DNA from: Entelurus aequoreus
Lineage: Eukaryota; Chordata; Actinopteri; Syngnathiformes; Syngnathidae
NCBI RefSeq assembly: GCF_033978785.1
Contig: NC_084733.1
Coordinates: 9,467,090-9,531,089, forward strand
Length of the DNA: 64,000 nucleotides
Direction: 5' to 3'
Below, piece by piece: positions 19,903 through 31,690 of the stretch. The position numbers were made by a program, and so were the translations under genes. The notes below the pieces were generated by a model. The model searched no databases, had not been told where the DNA came from, and saw nothing but the letters and a program-made list of their open reading frames with translations. Within the stretch, counting starts at the first letter, position 1. Each line of letters opens with the position of its first letter.

Positions 19903-21444
19903 CTGGAATTCAAAATTTCAGTCGCAATTAAGGTATGTGGGAACAACTTGTTTATTTCTTATTTCTTGTGATTTCTATAACAAGCTAATCGACAAAGTCA
20001 ACAACCATGAGCTCTTTGGGCGCAGTCATGCTGGGACAGTCCCTCAGATGTTACCACAATGTTGGAAGTATAGTTCAAAATTTGTATGCAAGATTACAAA
20101 TTGAGAATGCCAGTAAAACATTTCTTTCAACTACAACGATTGATGTGAGTGACTAAAAATAGTCCATCATAATTTAAGTTCTACAAGCAGCCAAAAGGTG
20201 GCATGAAAGAGCAGCAGTCAAACTGGCCAGCTTGCAGGAGCAGGTTTTTGTGTCACCATTTGTAAGTACAAGATGCACATGAGCGCAAAGAATACTGACG
20301 GTAGGTTTTAACAATAGTAATGGTTGCAAGAGATCCAAAGCTAAATTTAAAGAAAAACTGCACATGAACTGATGAAATGAGAGTATTTTAAATAATTTGG
20401 AGAAAAGATGGTAATCCAGCACACAGTATGAGTGGGAACCGCAAGTAATTTATCGTTAAATACCAAGTCCATATTTTGCCAACAATAACATCATTATACA
20501 GTGATTATGCTAAATTTAATACACAGAGAATATTAACATTGATACATCACAAGTCAATGTAAGTTAAGAAGGGGCATTCGAAGAGAAATACATACAAATA
20601 TTAATAAATGCTTTCCAGTGACAAAATAGTTGTACAGGCAACATTACAGCTAAAATATAATTTAATATGTTATTTAAAGCCACTACAAACTCTACTTATA
20701 TTAACCGAAAACTATCTAATGACAAAAAGTATTCAGAAATTACCAAAGCTAAACAAAGCTGGCCCAAAGACAAACAAATAAAATTGTGATCATGAAAATT
20801 AATTTTGGAAATTGTTTTTGAAAGAATATTACGAGAAATTATGTTTGCACCATAGAGTGTATAGGAATTAGCCAGGAATATAACAATTTCATAAAACCGG
20901 AGTAAAACTTTTACGGTTAGCATTATCGTTTAAAAATAAAATCATAGTAATATTTTTAACTTAAAGGCACCGAAAATGAGGCAAAAATAGGTCAGCATAA
21001 TTGTGGAGTCAACTGTCATAACGGTGTTACGCTCAAAAGGTTTGGTTGTCCTTAATCTCTAAAGATTCTGCAACAAGTTCAACAGAGTCACAACTGTGCA
21101 TCACAAGTGTGATATACTTCAAATCTCTGCACAAATTATGCATGTAACATATATAAACAGCACTGTAAAATGTTGCTATTTGTTTGCACATTCACTATGT
21201 AATGTATTGCTGTGACAAGTATGACAATGTGTTGGATTTAGTGATGTGCGGTCATTAAATAATCTTTTAAACCCCGCAATTTTTTTACTGAATCAGCACT
21301 CACGGGTTGTCATTGCCACACACGGTCAGTGACGCTTCCTGCAGCCACGCTAACCAAGTTAGGAGAATAAACCATGTAATATGTAATTAATTATACCCCT
21401 GTGAGCATAAATGCATTTTTATGAATGTTTTAGTCCCATAGAAA
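19903..21444. other. no gene seen
   Basis: AT-rich sequence. The ORFs are short and resemble nothing known to me. Presumed scaf8 intron. Confidence 0.4.
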
Positions 21445-21457
21445 CAGCAACAAATAT

Positions 21458-21654
21458 CCATCCATCCATTTTCTACCGCTTGTCCCTTTCGGGGTCGCGG
21501 GGGTACTGGAGCCTATCTCAGCTGCATTCGGGCGGAAGGCGGGGTACACCCTGAACAAGTCGCCACCTCATCGCAGGGCCAACACAGATAGACAATATTT
21601 ACACTCACATTCACACACCAGGGCCAATTTAGTGTTGCCAATCAACCTATCCCC
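21458..21654 (-). mobile_element. 5'-truncated SINE-like copy, 13-bp TSD
   Basis: CAGCAACAAATAT at 21445-21457 and 21655-21667 flanks 197 bp identical in type to the 3' half of the repeat at 19519-19902. The duplication and 5' truncation show insertion by target-primed reverse transcription. Confidence 0.92.
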
Positions 21655-23208
21655 CAGCAACAAATATATTTCTTGTAAAACTATTAACTATCCAATTTTG
21701 TAGAAAATACATAATGTTAAAACACATACAATGTATCGTACTGTATCTCCAGTGAATGTTGGTTAAGTTTGTTTTTATTACCACAGCTTTTTTTTGACAC
21801 TGAATTCATCAAACTGCCATTTTGCGTTTAAATTTTGTGAACTAAATAAAATTATGCTGACAATAACATTTAATAAACATTTAGGAGCAAAATGCGTGTT
21901 TTAAAAATTAAGTTTGTTAAAATACAGTGTTTTTAAAATTCAATGCAGAAATCTTCGAAAACTAAAGCCCCGCTTCCGGTAAATTAAAACCGAAGCAATA
22001 GAGGATGTCTCAGAACCAGCCATTGAGGTGTTTAGTTTGCAGTCACGTTACACGAGTCTTGAGAAGCAGCAGCAAAGACAGCAGACCTGGGCATAATAAG
22101 GCCCGTTAAGATTTTAAATCTAGCCCGCTGGACGTTTCCAAATTATTGTTTTAAACCTTTTACATCGAAATTGAATGTGCAGTACCGTTTTCAACCTACT
22201 GTATATCTTGAAATTTAGAAATAATTTCAATGGTTATAATCTGAGCTTTTGAGTGACATACAGGTTGTTGCAGTAATCATGAGGACTATACGTCACAGCA
22301 GCTCCAGGCACACGAGGCACTGCAGAGTGGGCGGAGTTGGTTCACAGAGCAGCCAGCGTGAGATGCGCACTTAGGACAAACAGACGTCTTTAACAAACTT
22401 ACACAGAAAAGTGGTATTACATTGGATATGGACATTTCTTATTCTTTGTGTTCATGTTCCGCCATGTTTGTTGCACTTTTGTTGTGTTTTGCTGATTGTA
22501 AATAGGGAAGTAACGATATGAAAATGTCTAATAATGATTATTGTGACCAAAAATATCATGGTTGTCATTATTATAGTGGTCAGTGTTTCCCATAAACTGC
22601 CAAGATACTCGTGGTGGTGGGGGCGTGGCTATGCGCGTGGCATGACATCATTGAGAAATTTGCATAATTTACTACAATGATATGATTCTCTCTAAAAAGG
22701 CTCAAAAAATGTATACTTACTAATTAATAATAACAGTTTTGTTTTAAACGTCCATCCATCCATCCATTTTGCAATATAATTACAACACTTTATGTACATA
22801 TTTATATACAGATTTGAACAATAAGTTATTCACTGAAATATATTTATTAATTGTGGTTCTTACAAAAAAGATATCTTATAAAATATAAAAGCTAAAATGT
22901 CTCTTAAAGCTCTGCCCCTTTAAAGGCCTACTGAAAGCCACTACTACCGACCACGCAGTCTGATAGTTTATATATCAATGATGAAATCTTAACATTGCAA
23001 CACATGCCAATACGGCCGGGTTAACTTATAAAGTGACATTTTAAAATTCCCGGGAAATATCCGGCTGAAACATCGCGGTATGATGACGTATGCGCGTGAC
23101 GAAGTCCGAGTAACTGAAGTTATGGTACCCCGTAGAATCCTATACAAAAAGCTCTGTTTTCATTTCATAATTCCACAGTATTCTGGACATCTTTTGCAAT
23201 TTTTTTAA

Positions 23209-23423
23209 TGAACAATGAAGGCTGCAAAGAAGACAGTTGTAGGTGGGATCAGTGTATTAGCAGCGGACTACAGCAACACAACCAGGAGGACTTTGTTGGA
23301 GCGCTAGCCGCGCTAGCCGCCGACTTCACCTTGACTTCCTACGTCTCCGGGCCGCCAAACACATCGGGTGAAGTCCTTCGTCCTTCTGCCGATCGCTGGA
23401 ACGCAGGTGAGCACGGGTGTTGA
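23209..23423 (+). pseudogene. unidentified coding-like segment with CRWDxCIS motif (TTAA element, copy 1)
   Basis: 71 codons beginning MNNEGCKEDSCRWDQCISSG and continuing LQQHNQEDF. A GAACGCAG|GTGAGC splice-donor-like junction lies near its end. The counterpart in copy 2 (minus strand, near 42430-42530) reads CKEESCRWDRCISGWLQQHN and QEDF, so the protein sequence is kept while surrounding bases differ. I do not recognise the family. Confidence 0.5.
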
Positions 23424-23904
23424 TGAGCAAATGAGGGCTGGCTGGCGTAGGTGGAGAGCTAATGTTTTTAGCATAGCTCTGTGCAGTCCGATTGCTAAGT
23501 TAGCTTCAATGGCGTCGTTAGCACAGCATTGTTAACCTTCGCCAGCCTGGAAAGCATTAACCGTGTATTTACATGTCCACGGTTTAATAGTATTGTTGAT
23601 TTTCTATCTATACTTCCAGTCAGGGGTTTATTTCTTTTGTTTCTATATGCAGTTAAAGCAAGATGCTATCACGTTAGCTCGTAGCTAAAGCATTTCGCCG
23701 ATGTATTGTCGTGGAGATAAAAGGCACTGAATGTCCATTTCGCGTTCTCGACTCTCATTTTCAAGAGGATATAGTATCCGAGGTGGTTTAAAATACAAAT
23801 CTGTGATCTACAATAGAAAAAGGAGAGTGTGGAATCCAATGAGCCAGCTGGTACCTAAGTTACGGTCAGAGCGAAAAAAGATACGTCCATCGCTGCCTCT
23901 CAAG

Positions 23905-24018
23905 TCATTCACTGTAACGTTCCTCATCAACGAATCTTTCATCCTCGCTCAAATTAATGGGGTAATCATCACTTTCTCGGTCCGAATCTCTCTCGCTCCA
24001 TTGTAAACAACGGGGAAT
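23905..24018 (-). pseudogene. unidentified acidic coding-like segment (TTAA element, copy 1)
   Basis: Part of a 62-codon minus-strand ORF (24093-23905) containing SERDSDRESDDYPINLSEDE and RFVDEER. Copy 2 has SESDSDRESDDYPINLSQNE and RFVDEER on its plus strand (about 41596-41680). Acidic, serine-rich, probably the start of a protein or an exon. Function unknown. Confidence 0.5.
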
Positions 24019-24778
24019 CGTGAGGAATCCTAGCTCCTGTGACGTCACGCTACTTCCGGTACAGGCAAGGCTTTTTTTTTTATCAGCGAGCAAAAGTTGC
24101 GAACTTTATCGTCGATTTTCTCTACTAAATCCTTTCAGCAAAAATATGGCAATATCGCGAAATGATCAAGTATGACACATAGAATGGATCTGCTATTCCC
24201 GTTTAAATAAAAAAAAATCATTTCAGTAGGCCTTTAATTAGTGCATACTAAATAATTTAACTTTAGCCTACTACTACAACCATATTATTTACCAGCAACA
24301 TAAAGTGAAACAGAGGCAGAGGTGTCCTGCCACAGTCAGTAACAAATAAACAGAAAACAGTAGTGGTCAAATACAAATAAGGCAACAAGAGAAGTATCCT
24401 ACACTTCTCTTTTGTAAAGTAAATCTCAACAGCGTATATGGGCATCTACATCAACTATATGATTTGCCTGAGAAGCTGGACAGGGCAAAAAAAAAATTTA
24501 AAAATTAAAAAAAATTTTTTTTTTTGGCGGACGTAATTATTTCGTGGCGGGCCGCCACAAATAAATGAATGTGTGGGAAACACTGGTGGTATAGTTGAAT
24601 GTGCTCAAAAAGTAATTGTACAACGTACACACTTAAATCTTTCGACCAAGTTATTTTTTTTTTAATACCTACAATAATTAAATAAACAGTTAGAAATTGT
24701 GTTTCTTATGTTTCAATGATGGGTTTTAGTCTAAGTCAGGGGTCCCCAAACTTTTTGACTCGGGGGCCGGGGACCGGG

Positions 24779-24945
<167 letters not shown>

Positions 24946-25190
24946 ATTATATATTAGGGCTGTGAATCTTTGGGTGTCCCACAATTCGATTCAATATCGA
25001 TTCTTGGGGTCACGATTAGATTCAAAATTGATTTTTTTTTTCAATTCAACACGATTCTCGATTCAAAAACGATTTTTTTCCTGATTCAAAACGATTCTCT
25101 ATTCATTCAATACATAGGATTTCAGCACGATCTACCCCAGTCTGCTGACATGCAAGTAGAGTAGTAGATTTTTGTAAAAAGCTTTTATAA

Positions 25191-25460
25191 ATGGTAAATG
25201 GTTGTACTTGTATAGCGCTTTTCTACCCCTTTTTAAGGAGCCCAAAGCGCTTTGACAGTATTTCCACATTCACCCATACATTCACACACTGATGGCGGGA
25301 GCTGCCATGCAAGGCTCTAACCAGGACCCATCAGGAGCAAGGGTGAAGTGTCTTGCCCAAGGACACAACGGACGTGACTAGGATGGTAGAAGGTGGGGAT
25401 TGAACCAGTAACCCTCAGATTGCTGGCACGGCCACTCTCCCAACTTCGCCACGCCGTCCC
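25191..25460 (-). mobile_element. tRNA-derived SINE, minus strand
   Basis: The head on the minus strand, GGGGACGGCGTGGCGAAGTT, has A-box-like TGGCGAAGTTGG and B-box GGTTCAATCC. The 3' part has AAAGCGCTTTGG and AAAAGCGCTATACAAGTACA. Flanks CTTTTATAA and CTTTATAA surround the insertion, which copy 2 of the host element lacks. Confidence 0.88.
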
Positions 25461-25530
25461 CTTTATAATTGTAAAGGACAATGTTTTATCAACTGATTGC
25501 AATAATGTAAATTTGTTTTAACTATTAAAT

Positions 25531-25773
25531 GGGGCGGTATAGCTCGGTTGGTAGAGCGGCCGTGCCAGCAACTTGAGGGTTGCAGGTTCGATCCCCGCTT
25601 CCGCCATCCTAGTCACTGCCGTCGTGTCCTTGGGCAAGACACTTTACCCACCTGCTCCCAGTGCCACCCACACTGGTTTAAATGTAACTTAGATATTGGG
25701 TTTCACAATGTAAAGCGCTTTGAGTCACTTGAGAAAAAGCGCTATATAAATGTAATTCACTTCACTTCACTTC
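25531..25773 (+). mobile_element. tRNA-derived SINE, plus strand
   Basis: Opens GGGGCGGTATAGCTCGGTTG with A box TAGCTCGGTTGG and B box GGTTCGATCC, in a near-complete tRNA-like fold. Then a body with TTGGGCAAGACACTTTACCC, a 3' end TTTGAGTCACTTGAGAAAAA then GCGCTATATAAATG, and a (CTTCA)n tail. A short AAATG duplication flanks it. Confidence 0.92.
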
Positions 25774-26281
25774 AAATGAACCAAAAATATGACTTATTTT
25801 ATCTTTGTGAAAATATTGGATACAGTGTGTTGTCAAGCTTATGAGATGCGATGCAAGTGTAAGCCACTGTGACACTATTGTTCTTTTTTTTTATAAATGT
25901 CTAATGATAATGTCAATGAGGGATTTTTAATCACTGCTATGTTGAAATTGTAACTAATATTGATACTGTTGTTGATTATATTAATTTTTGTTTCAATACT
26001 TTTGGTTTGTTCTGTGTCGTGTTTGCTCTGTTTATTGCAGTTCTGAGTGTTGCTGGGTCGGGTTTGGTTATGGAATTGGATTGCATTGTTATGGTATTGC
26101 TGTGTATTGTTTTGTTGGATTAATTAATTAAAATAAAATAAAATAGAATAAAAATATATAACAAAAAACAAAACAAAAAAAAAACGATTTTTAAAAAATG
26201 ATAGTCGATTCTGAATTGCACAACGTGAGAATCGCGATTCGAATTTGAATCGATTTCTTCCCACACCCCTAATATACATGT

Positions 26282-27754
26282 TAGGGCTGGGAATCTTTGG
26301 GTGTCCCACGATTCGATTCAGAATCGATTCTTGGGGTCACGATTCGATTCAAAATCGATTTTTTTTTCAATTCAACACGATTCTCGATTCAAAAACTTTT
26401 TTTTTTTTTTAATGAAAACAATATACAACAATACCATAATAATGCAATACAATTTCAAAACCAAACCCAATTTTGGAGTTCTGAACTTGTGATTTCTTGC
26501 AGTGTTAAGTGGTAATATTTCACATTTGTCCCAATTGACTTTATACCCTGATAAACAGCCATATTCAGTGATGACATTATTGATATAGTGTAGAGAGGAG
26601 TTAACATGTGACAGGTAGAGAATTATGTCGTCACAATACATCGATAGCTTATTATACTGAGAGCCAATTTTTATAACATGAATATTATTTTCACTTCTTA
26701 TTTTTGCAGCTAAGGGTTCAATAACCAAATTAAATAATAATCCAGATGCAGGACATCCCTGCTTTACTCCTCTTTTTAACGAAAAAGGTTCTGAAATATG
26801 ATTATTGGTTTTGACTGATGCCATGGGCCTTGTATAAAGCATCTTAATCCATTGTATAAAATTATCTCCAAATCCAAATTTACGTGATGTGCAAAACATA
26901 AATGACCAGTTTATTTATTTGTCGAATGCCTTCTCCGCATCAACAGTACATACTGCTGTGGGATAAGGGAGACTTCTACCATAGTAAAAACATTATACAA
27001 GTTCCTTGTATTGTCTGAAGATTGTCGACCTTCCATGAAGCCAGTTTGGTCAGTATGAATTAATTTTCCTATTACATTTGATAATCGTGTGGCTAAGATT
27101 TTTGCCAAGATTCAAAAGGATTCTCTATTCATTCAATACATAGGATTTCAGCAGGATCTACCCCAGTCTGCTGACATGCAAGCAGAGTAGTAGATTTTTG
27201 TAAAAAGTGTTTATAATTGTAAAGGACAATGTTTTATCAACTGATTGCAATAATGTAAATTTGTTTTAACCATTAAATGAACCAAAAATATGACTTATTT
27301 TATCTTTGTGAAAATATTGGACACAGTGTGTTGTCAAGCTTATGAGATGCGATGCAAGTGTAAGCCACTGTGACACTATTGTTCTTTTTAAAAAATTTTT
27401 TATAAATGTCTAATGATAATGTCAATGAGGGATTTTTAATCACTGCTATGTTGAAATTGTAACTAATATTGATGCTGTTGTTGATAATATTCATTTTTGT
27501 TTCACTACTTTTGGTTTGTTCTGTGTCGTGTTTGTGTCTCCTCTCAATTGCTCGTTTATTGCAGTTCTGAGTGTTGCTGGGTCGGGTTTGGTTTTGGAAT
27601 TGGATTGCATTGTTATGGTATTGCTGTGTATTGTTTTGTTGGATTGATTAATTTAAAAAAAAAAAATCGATTTTTTAAAAATGAGAATCGATTCTGAATC
27701 GCACAACATGAGAATCGCGATTCGAATTCGAATCGATTTTTTCCCACACCCCTA
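26282..27754 (+). mobile_element. hAT-like MITE family 'TAGGGCTGTGAATC', copy 2, with L1 insertion
   Basis: Starts TAGGGCTGGGAATCTTTGGG and ends TTTTTTCCCACACCCCTA. Flanks ATACATGT and ATATATGT match at 7 of 8 bases. The SINE sites of copy 1 are empty here (near 27209 and 27275). It is split at 26397-27105 by L1-related sequence. Confidence 0.85.
26397..27105 (-). pseudogene. L1-type reverse transcriptase fragment fused to inverted hAT end
   Basis: Two minus-strand frames. 27108-26911 reads MAKILATRLSNVIGKLIHTD, QTGFMEGRQSSDNTRNL. 26899-26515 reads IQWIKMLYTRPMASVKTNN, SLKRGVKQGCPASGLLFNLV, and YCDDIILYL, where the usual YADD is YCDD, then GYKVNWDKCEILPLN. It is an L1-like non-LTR RT without its ends. 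At its 3' side (26410-26480) the sequence becomes an inverted copy of this hAT family's own 3' region. Confidence 0.8.
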
Positions 27755-27761
27755 ATATATG

Positions 27762-27765
<4 letters not shown>

Positions 27766-27840
<75 letters not shown>
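27766..27840. repeat. (TA)n(CA)n microsatellite
   Basis: About 12 bp of TA followed by more than 60 bp of CA repeat, at the right edge of the hAT copy. Confidence 0.95.
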
Positions 27841-27841
<1 letters not shown>

Positions 27842-27843
<2 letters not shown>

Positions 27844-28587
27844 GTGGTGCTCATAAGTTTACATACCCTGGGAGAATTTATGATTTATTGGCCATTCTTC
27901 AGAGAATATGAATGATAACACAAAAACCTTTCTTCCACTCATGCTTAATGGTTGTGTGAAGCTATTTATTGGCAAACAACTGTGTTTACTCTTTTTAAAT
28001 CAAAATGACAAAATAAAGTACCCAAATGACCCTGATCAAAAGTTTACATACCCCAGTGACTTTGATCTGATAACATGCACAAAAGTTGACACAAACAGGT
28101 TTGAATGGCTAATCAAGGTTCCAATCCTCACATGTGACCTGTTTGTTTGTAATTAATGTGTGTGTATAAAAGGTCAGTGAGTTTCTGGGCTTCTGACAGA
28201 CCATTGCATCTTTCATCCAGTGCTGCACAGATGTTTTTGGATTCTAAATCATGGGGAAGGCAAAAATAATTGTCAAAGGATCTGCGAGAAAAGGTAATTG
28301 AACTGCATAAAACAGGAAAAGGGTATAAAAAGGTATCCAAGGAATTGAGAATGCCAATTAGCAGTGTTCAAACGCTGATTAAGAAGTAGAAAATGAAGGA
28401 TTCAGGTAGACCAGCAAAGATTTCAGCCACAACTGCCAGGAAAATTGTTCGAGATGCAAAGAAAAATCCACAAATAACTTCAGCTGAAATACAGGACTCT
28501 CTGAAAAATTGTGGTGTGGCTGTTTGAAGATGCACAATAGGGAGGCACTTGAAGAAAAATGGGCTGCATGGTCGAGTGGCCGATTAA
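27842..28587 (+). mobile_element. Tc1-like element, 3'-truncated
   Basis: After TA (27840-27841) the end CAGTGGTGCTCATAAGTTTA is typical of Tc1-type fish elements (CATAAGTTTACATACCC repeats internally as AAAAGTTTACATACCCC near 28038). Only the left end is present. Confidence 0.85.
28251..28587 (+). pseudogene. Tc1 transposase N-terminal half, degraded
   Basis: Starts ATGGGGAAGGCAAAAATA, frameshifts near 28278, then reads LREKVIELHKTGKGYKKVSK, ELRMPISSVQTLIKK, stop, MKDSGRPAKISATTARKIV, and QDSLKNCGVAV, stop, RCTIGRHLKKNGLHGRVAD. This is the paired-like HTH region of Tc1 transposases, including the GRP linker (DSGRPAKIS). Two in-frame stops, one shift, no DDE domain. Confidence 0.85.
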
Positions 28588-28589
28588 TT

Positions 28590-28844
28590 GATATACCGAT
28601 TTTGTTTTGCTGTTATAAATCTTTTTTTTTACTTGGTCTGAGGAAATATTCTAATTTTTTGAGATAGGATTTTTTAGTTTTCTTAAGCTGTATGCCATAA
28701 TCAGCAATATTAAAATAATGAAAGGCTTGCAATATTTCAGTTGATGTGTAATGAATCCAGAATGTATGACATATTGTTTTTTTAATTGCATTACAGAAAA
28801 TAAAGAACTTTATAACAATATTCTAATTTTCTGAGACAGTCCTG
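28590..28844. mobile_element. right end of another Tc1/mariner-like element
   Basis: Ends ATTCTAATTTTCTGAGACAG then TCCTG followed by TA, with a related TTCTAATTTTTTGAGATAGG upstream (28651). These are terminal repeats of a common fish Tc1/mariner family. No ORF. Confidence 0.7.
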
Positions 28845-28868
28845 TATATATACACACACACACACAAA

Positions 28869-29964
28869 TGATTAATCTGTCGATTATTACTTCGATTAAT
28901 CGATTAATAATCGGATAAACGAGACAAACTACATTTCTATCCTTTCCAGTATTTTATTGAAAAAACCCAGCATACTGGCACCATGTTGTGGACATTGGGG
29001 GTGCAGCATACACCAATAATAACACAGAAATGTAACTCATCAGAACTGAATCAGATATTGTACACGTTTCTGTTGTGAATAATAAGGGATTCATTTTAGG
29101 CTGCCTCTGAATAATAGCATGAAATATTCCAGCACCTTCATAACGTTTAGTTATACTAAAGCGTCACTCAAATCTAAATATATTTATATAGCTTTATCAG
29201 CCCGGCTACATTGATCCATTATGAAACCAACCTGAGATATTTCTGTCCGTTACGTTTATTTCGAAATTGGTAACCGTGCGTTTTCTCTCTCAAAACGGAG
29301 TCAAATGTGCCGGAGACACATTATCAGCCCCGCGTTGCAACAAAGGCATAACTTTAACGTTACTCACAAAAAAGCTGAACTCATGAATGCTTGTTGCCAC
29401 TATGGACTTAAAAAGTTACGTACTGTGAGTTATTCCCTTCATCCATGGCTCCAACATGTTTCTTCTTCAGGTGCTCCTGAAGCAATGTTGTACTTCCGTG
29501 CCATTTTGCAGGAAACGGTCTTCTTTGAAGTCTTTAAAGTAAAGTGTTCCCACACTTTTGACGACTTAGGTCGTACACTTTTCTCCAGTGAAGCAATAAC
29601 CTCAAGATGTTTCTCCGCTAAACTATCGGTAGTGTTTTCCTGCGCTATTTTTCGAATTTTTCCAGCAAAGGAGACGCCGTCGTCACATGAGCTGCACATG
29701 ACACATCATTGGCTAGCTTACGCCACCTCATGAGACGTAGCCTAACCGCCGCCCTGGCGCTGTTTTGTACTGTTTTTGTACTTATTTTGATTATTGTTTC
29801 TCAGCTGTTTGAAAATATTGCAGTTTATAAACAAAGGTTTATAAAAAAAAAAAAAAAAAATAGCCTCCGCGCATGCGCATAGCATAGTTCCAACGAATCG
29901 ATGACTAAATTAATCGCCAACTATTTTGGTAATCGATTTTAATCGATTAGTTGTTGCAGCCCTA
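28869..29964 (-). mobile_element. hAT element with BED-finger transposase remnant
   Basis: On the minus strand it begins TAGGGCTGCAACAACTAATC, then GATTAAAATCGATTACC, and ends in the related CGATTAATCGAAGTAAT sequence. The left plus-strand end is partly lost at a CA repeat. Contains a broken BED zinc finger. Confidence 0.82.
29400..29699 (-). pseudogene. BED zinc finger of hAT (ZBED-like) transposase, frameshifted
   Basis: Frame one: SVRPKSSKVWEHFTLKTSKK, TVSCKMARKYNI. The second half of the finger, LQEHLKKKHVGAMDEG, is in another frame (near 29490-29440). The two frames together carry the SCK...HLKKKH pattern of BED fingers, with the second cysteine of the expected C-x2-C pair apparently lost. 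Dead remnant. Confidence 0.75.
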
Positions 29965-31032
29965 AAATATATATATATATATATAAACTGTTTTTTTTTG
30001 TTAATTAATAATATAAACTTGTCAGTTTTTTTGTCATTTCATGATGCCTTTATCTCTATTTTTACATTTTGATAGCGGGAGTTAAAAAAAAAAAAAAAGT
30101 TATGAACATTTATATGTACATGAAGATGATGTATCGGGACAGATCAATTAAGAGTTTGAGCAGAAATATGTCATTTACGAATTAACTATACACAATAAAA
30201 CAAACAAAATGATGTGTCACATGAATGTTTTTTGAAGTACCGTATTTTTCGGACTATAAATCGCAGTTTTTTTCATAGTTTGGCCGGGGGTGCGACTTAT
30301 ACTCAGGAGCGACTTATGTGTGAAATTATTAACACATTACCGTAAAATGTCAAATAATATTATTCAGCTCATTCACGTAAGAGACTAGACGTACAAGATT
30401 TTATTGGATTTAGCGATTAGGAGTGACAGATTGTTTGGTAAACGTATAGCATGTTCTATATGTTATAGTTATTTGAATGACTCTTACCATAATATGTTAC
30501 GTTAACATACCAGGCACGTTCTCAGTAGGTAATTTATGCGTCATATAACGTACACTTATTCAGCCTGTTGTTCACTATTCTTTATTTATTTTAAATTGCC
30601 TTTCAAAAGTCTATTCTTGGTGTTGGGTTTTATCAAATACATTTCCCCAAAAAATGCGACTTATACTCCAGTGCGACTTACTGTATTTTTCGGACTATAA
30701 GTCGACGTTTTTTTCATAGTTTGGCCGTGGGTGTGACGTATACTCCGGAGCAACTTATGTGTGAAATTATTAACACATTACTGTAAAATATCAAATAATA
30801 TTATTTATCTCATTAGCTTGAGCGACGAAATAAATGTCCGCAATCGTCACACACACGTCAGCAATCGTCACTCACACGCCAACCAATAAGAATTTGGCAC
30901 AAATTTGGCAGAAGCGCATTGTGGGTCATGGAATGTTAACTGCTATATGCTATACGCTACTGCCGGAGCTATTAAAATGGATCACATCAACATTGGCGGT
31001 AACTTATAAAAACTGAGAAGGGCTGAACTAAA

Positions 31033-31182
31033 ATGGCACCGAAAAGGAAACCATATACTGCAGATTACAAGCCGGACGTAGTGAAATATGCAGCAGAAAA
31101 CGGCGATCGAGCAGCAGAAAGAAAGTACATACGTACCAGAGGCGACACCGAGAAAGAAGATTTCATCGGATTTAGCGATTAG
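31033..31182 (+). pseudogene. pogo-type transposase, N-terminus joined to C-terminus
   Basis: One ORF of ~49 codons: MAPKRKPYTADYKPDVVKYA and AENGDRAAERKY (start of the psq-like HTH), running directly into RGDTEKEDFIGFSD and a stop (acidic C-terminal tail typical of pogo proteins). Everything between has been deleted. The C-terminal part recurs alone near 30391-30420. Confidence 0.78.
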
Positions 31183-31446
31183 GAGTGACAGATTGTTTGG
31201 TAAACATATAGCATGTTCTATATGGTATAGTTATTTGAATGACTCTTACTATAATATGTTACGTTAACATACCAGGCACGTTCTCAGTTGGTTATTTGTG
31301 CGTCATATGGCGTACACTTATTCAGCCTGTTGTTCACTATTCTTCATTTATTTTAAATTGCCTTTCAAATGTCTATTCTTGGTGTTGGATTTTATCAAAT
31401 AAATTTCCCCCAAAAATGCGACTTATACTCCAGTGCGACGTATATA

Positions 31447-31690
31447 TGTTTCTTCCCGTCACTACTTTTAAAACTAGACTGAAGACTTTTATGTTCACCT
31501 TAGCTTTCAGCTAAATCTTTTAATCTTTTAACTTTTAACGTCTGCACTGTTTTTATTTTTATTGTCTGCATTTTAATTTTGCTTTTATTTTCTTTCATTT
31601 CACTTTGTTGTCTGTGAAGCACTTTGAGTCTGCCTTGTGTATGAAAAGCGCTATACAAATAAAGTTGCCTTGCCTTGCCTTGCCTTTATT
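31447..31690 (+). mobile_element. L2-type LINE 3' end with (TTGCC)n tail
   Basis: Opens with the last codons of an L2 ORF2 (TFKTRLKTFMFTLAFS, stop), followed by a T-rich 3' UTR, AAGCACTTTGAGTCTGCC, AAAAGCGCTATACAAATAAA and three to four TTGCC/CTTGC units. Severely 5'-truncated insertion in the pogo-like element. Confidence 0.85.

Larger units (their letters stand above)
22924..24233 (+). mobile_element. TTAA-flanked DNA element, copy 1 (1310 bp)
   Basis: TTAA at 22920-22923 and 24234-24237. Ends AGGCCTACTGAAA and its inverse. TTAA duplication is typical of piggyBac and Kolobok superfamilies; which one is not decided. It shares long stretches with the reversed copy at 41374-42830, including two coding-like segments in opposite directions. 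Confidence 0.8.
22581..24585. mobile_element. hAT-like element (CAGTGTTTCCC ends)
   Basis: CAGTGTTTCCCATAAAC begins at 22581 and GTGTGGGAAACACTG ends at 24585. The same 5 bp GTGGT lie immediately outside each end (no full 8-bp match). It contains the TTAA-flanked element at 22924-24233. Confidence 0.8.
24955..26271 (+). mobile_element. hAT-like MITE family 'TAGGGCTGTGAATC', copy 1, with two SINEs inside
   Basis: Starts TAGGGCTGTGAATCTTTGGG and ends ATTTCTTCCCACACCCCTA. Copy 2 follows at 26282 in the same orientation. Alignment with copy 2 shows where two SINEs inserted (25191-25460 and 25531-25773). No transposase. Confidence 0.85.

Noticed and set aside
25531..25605. Possible tRNA gene (A and B boxes, tRNA-like head)
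   Set aside because: It is the head of a SINE with a non-tRNA body, a tail and a target duplication; not an independent tRNA.
29305..29733. 142-codon plus-strand protein
   Set aside because: It is the antisense of the minus-strand BED-finger remnant.
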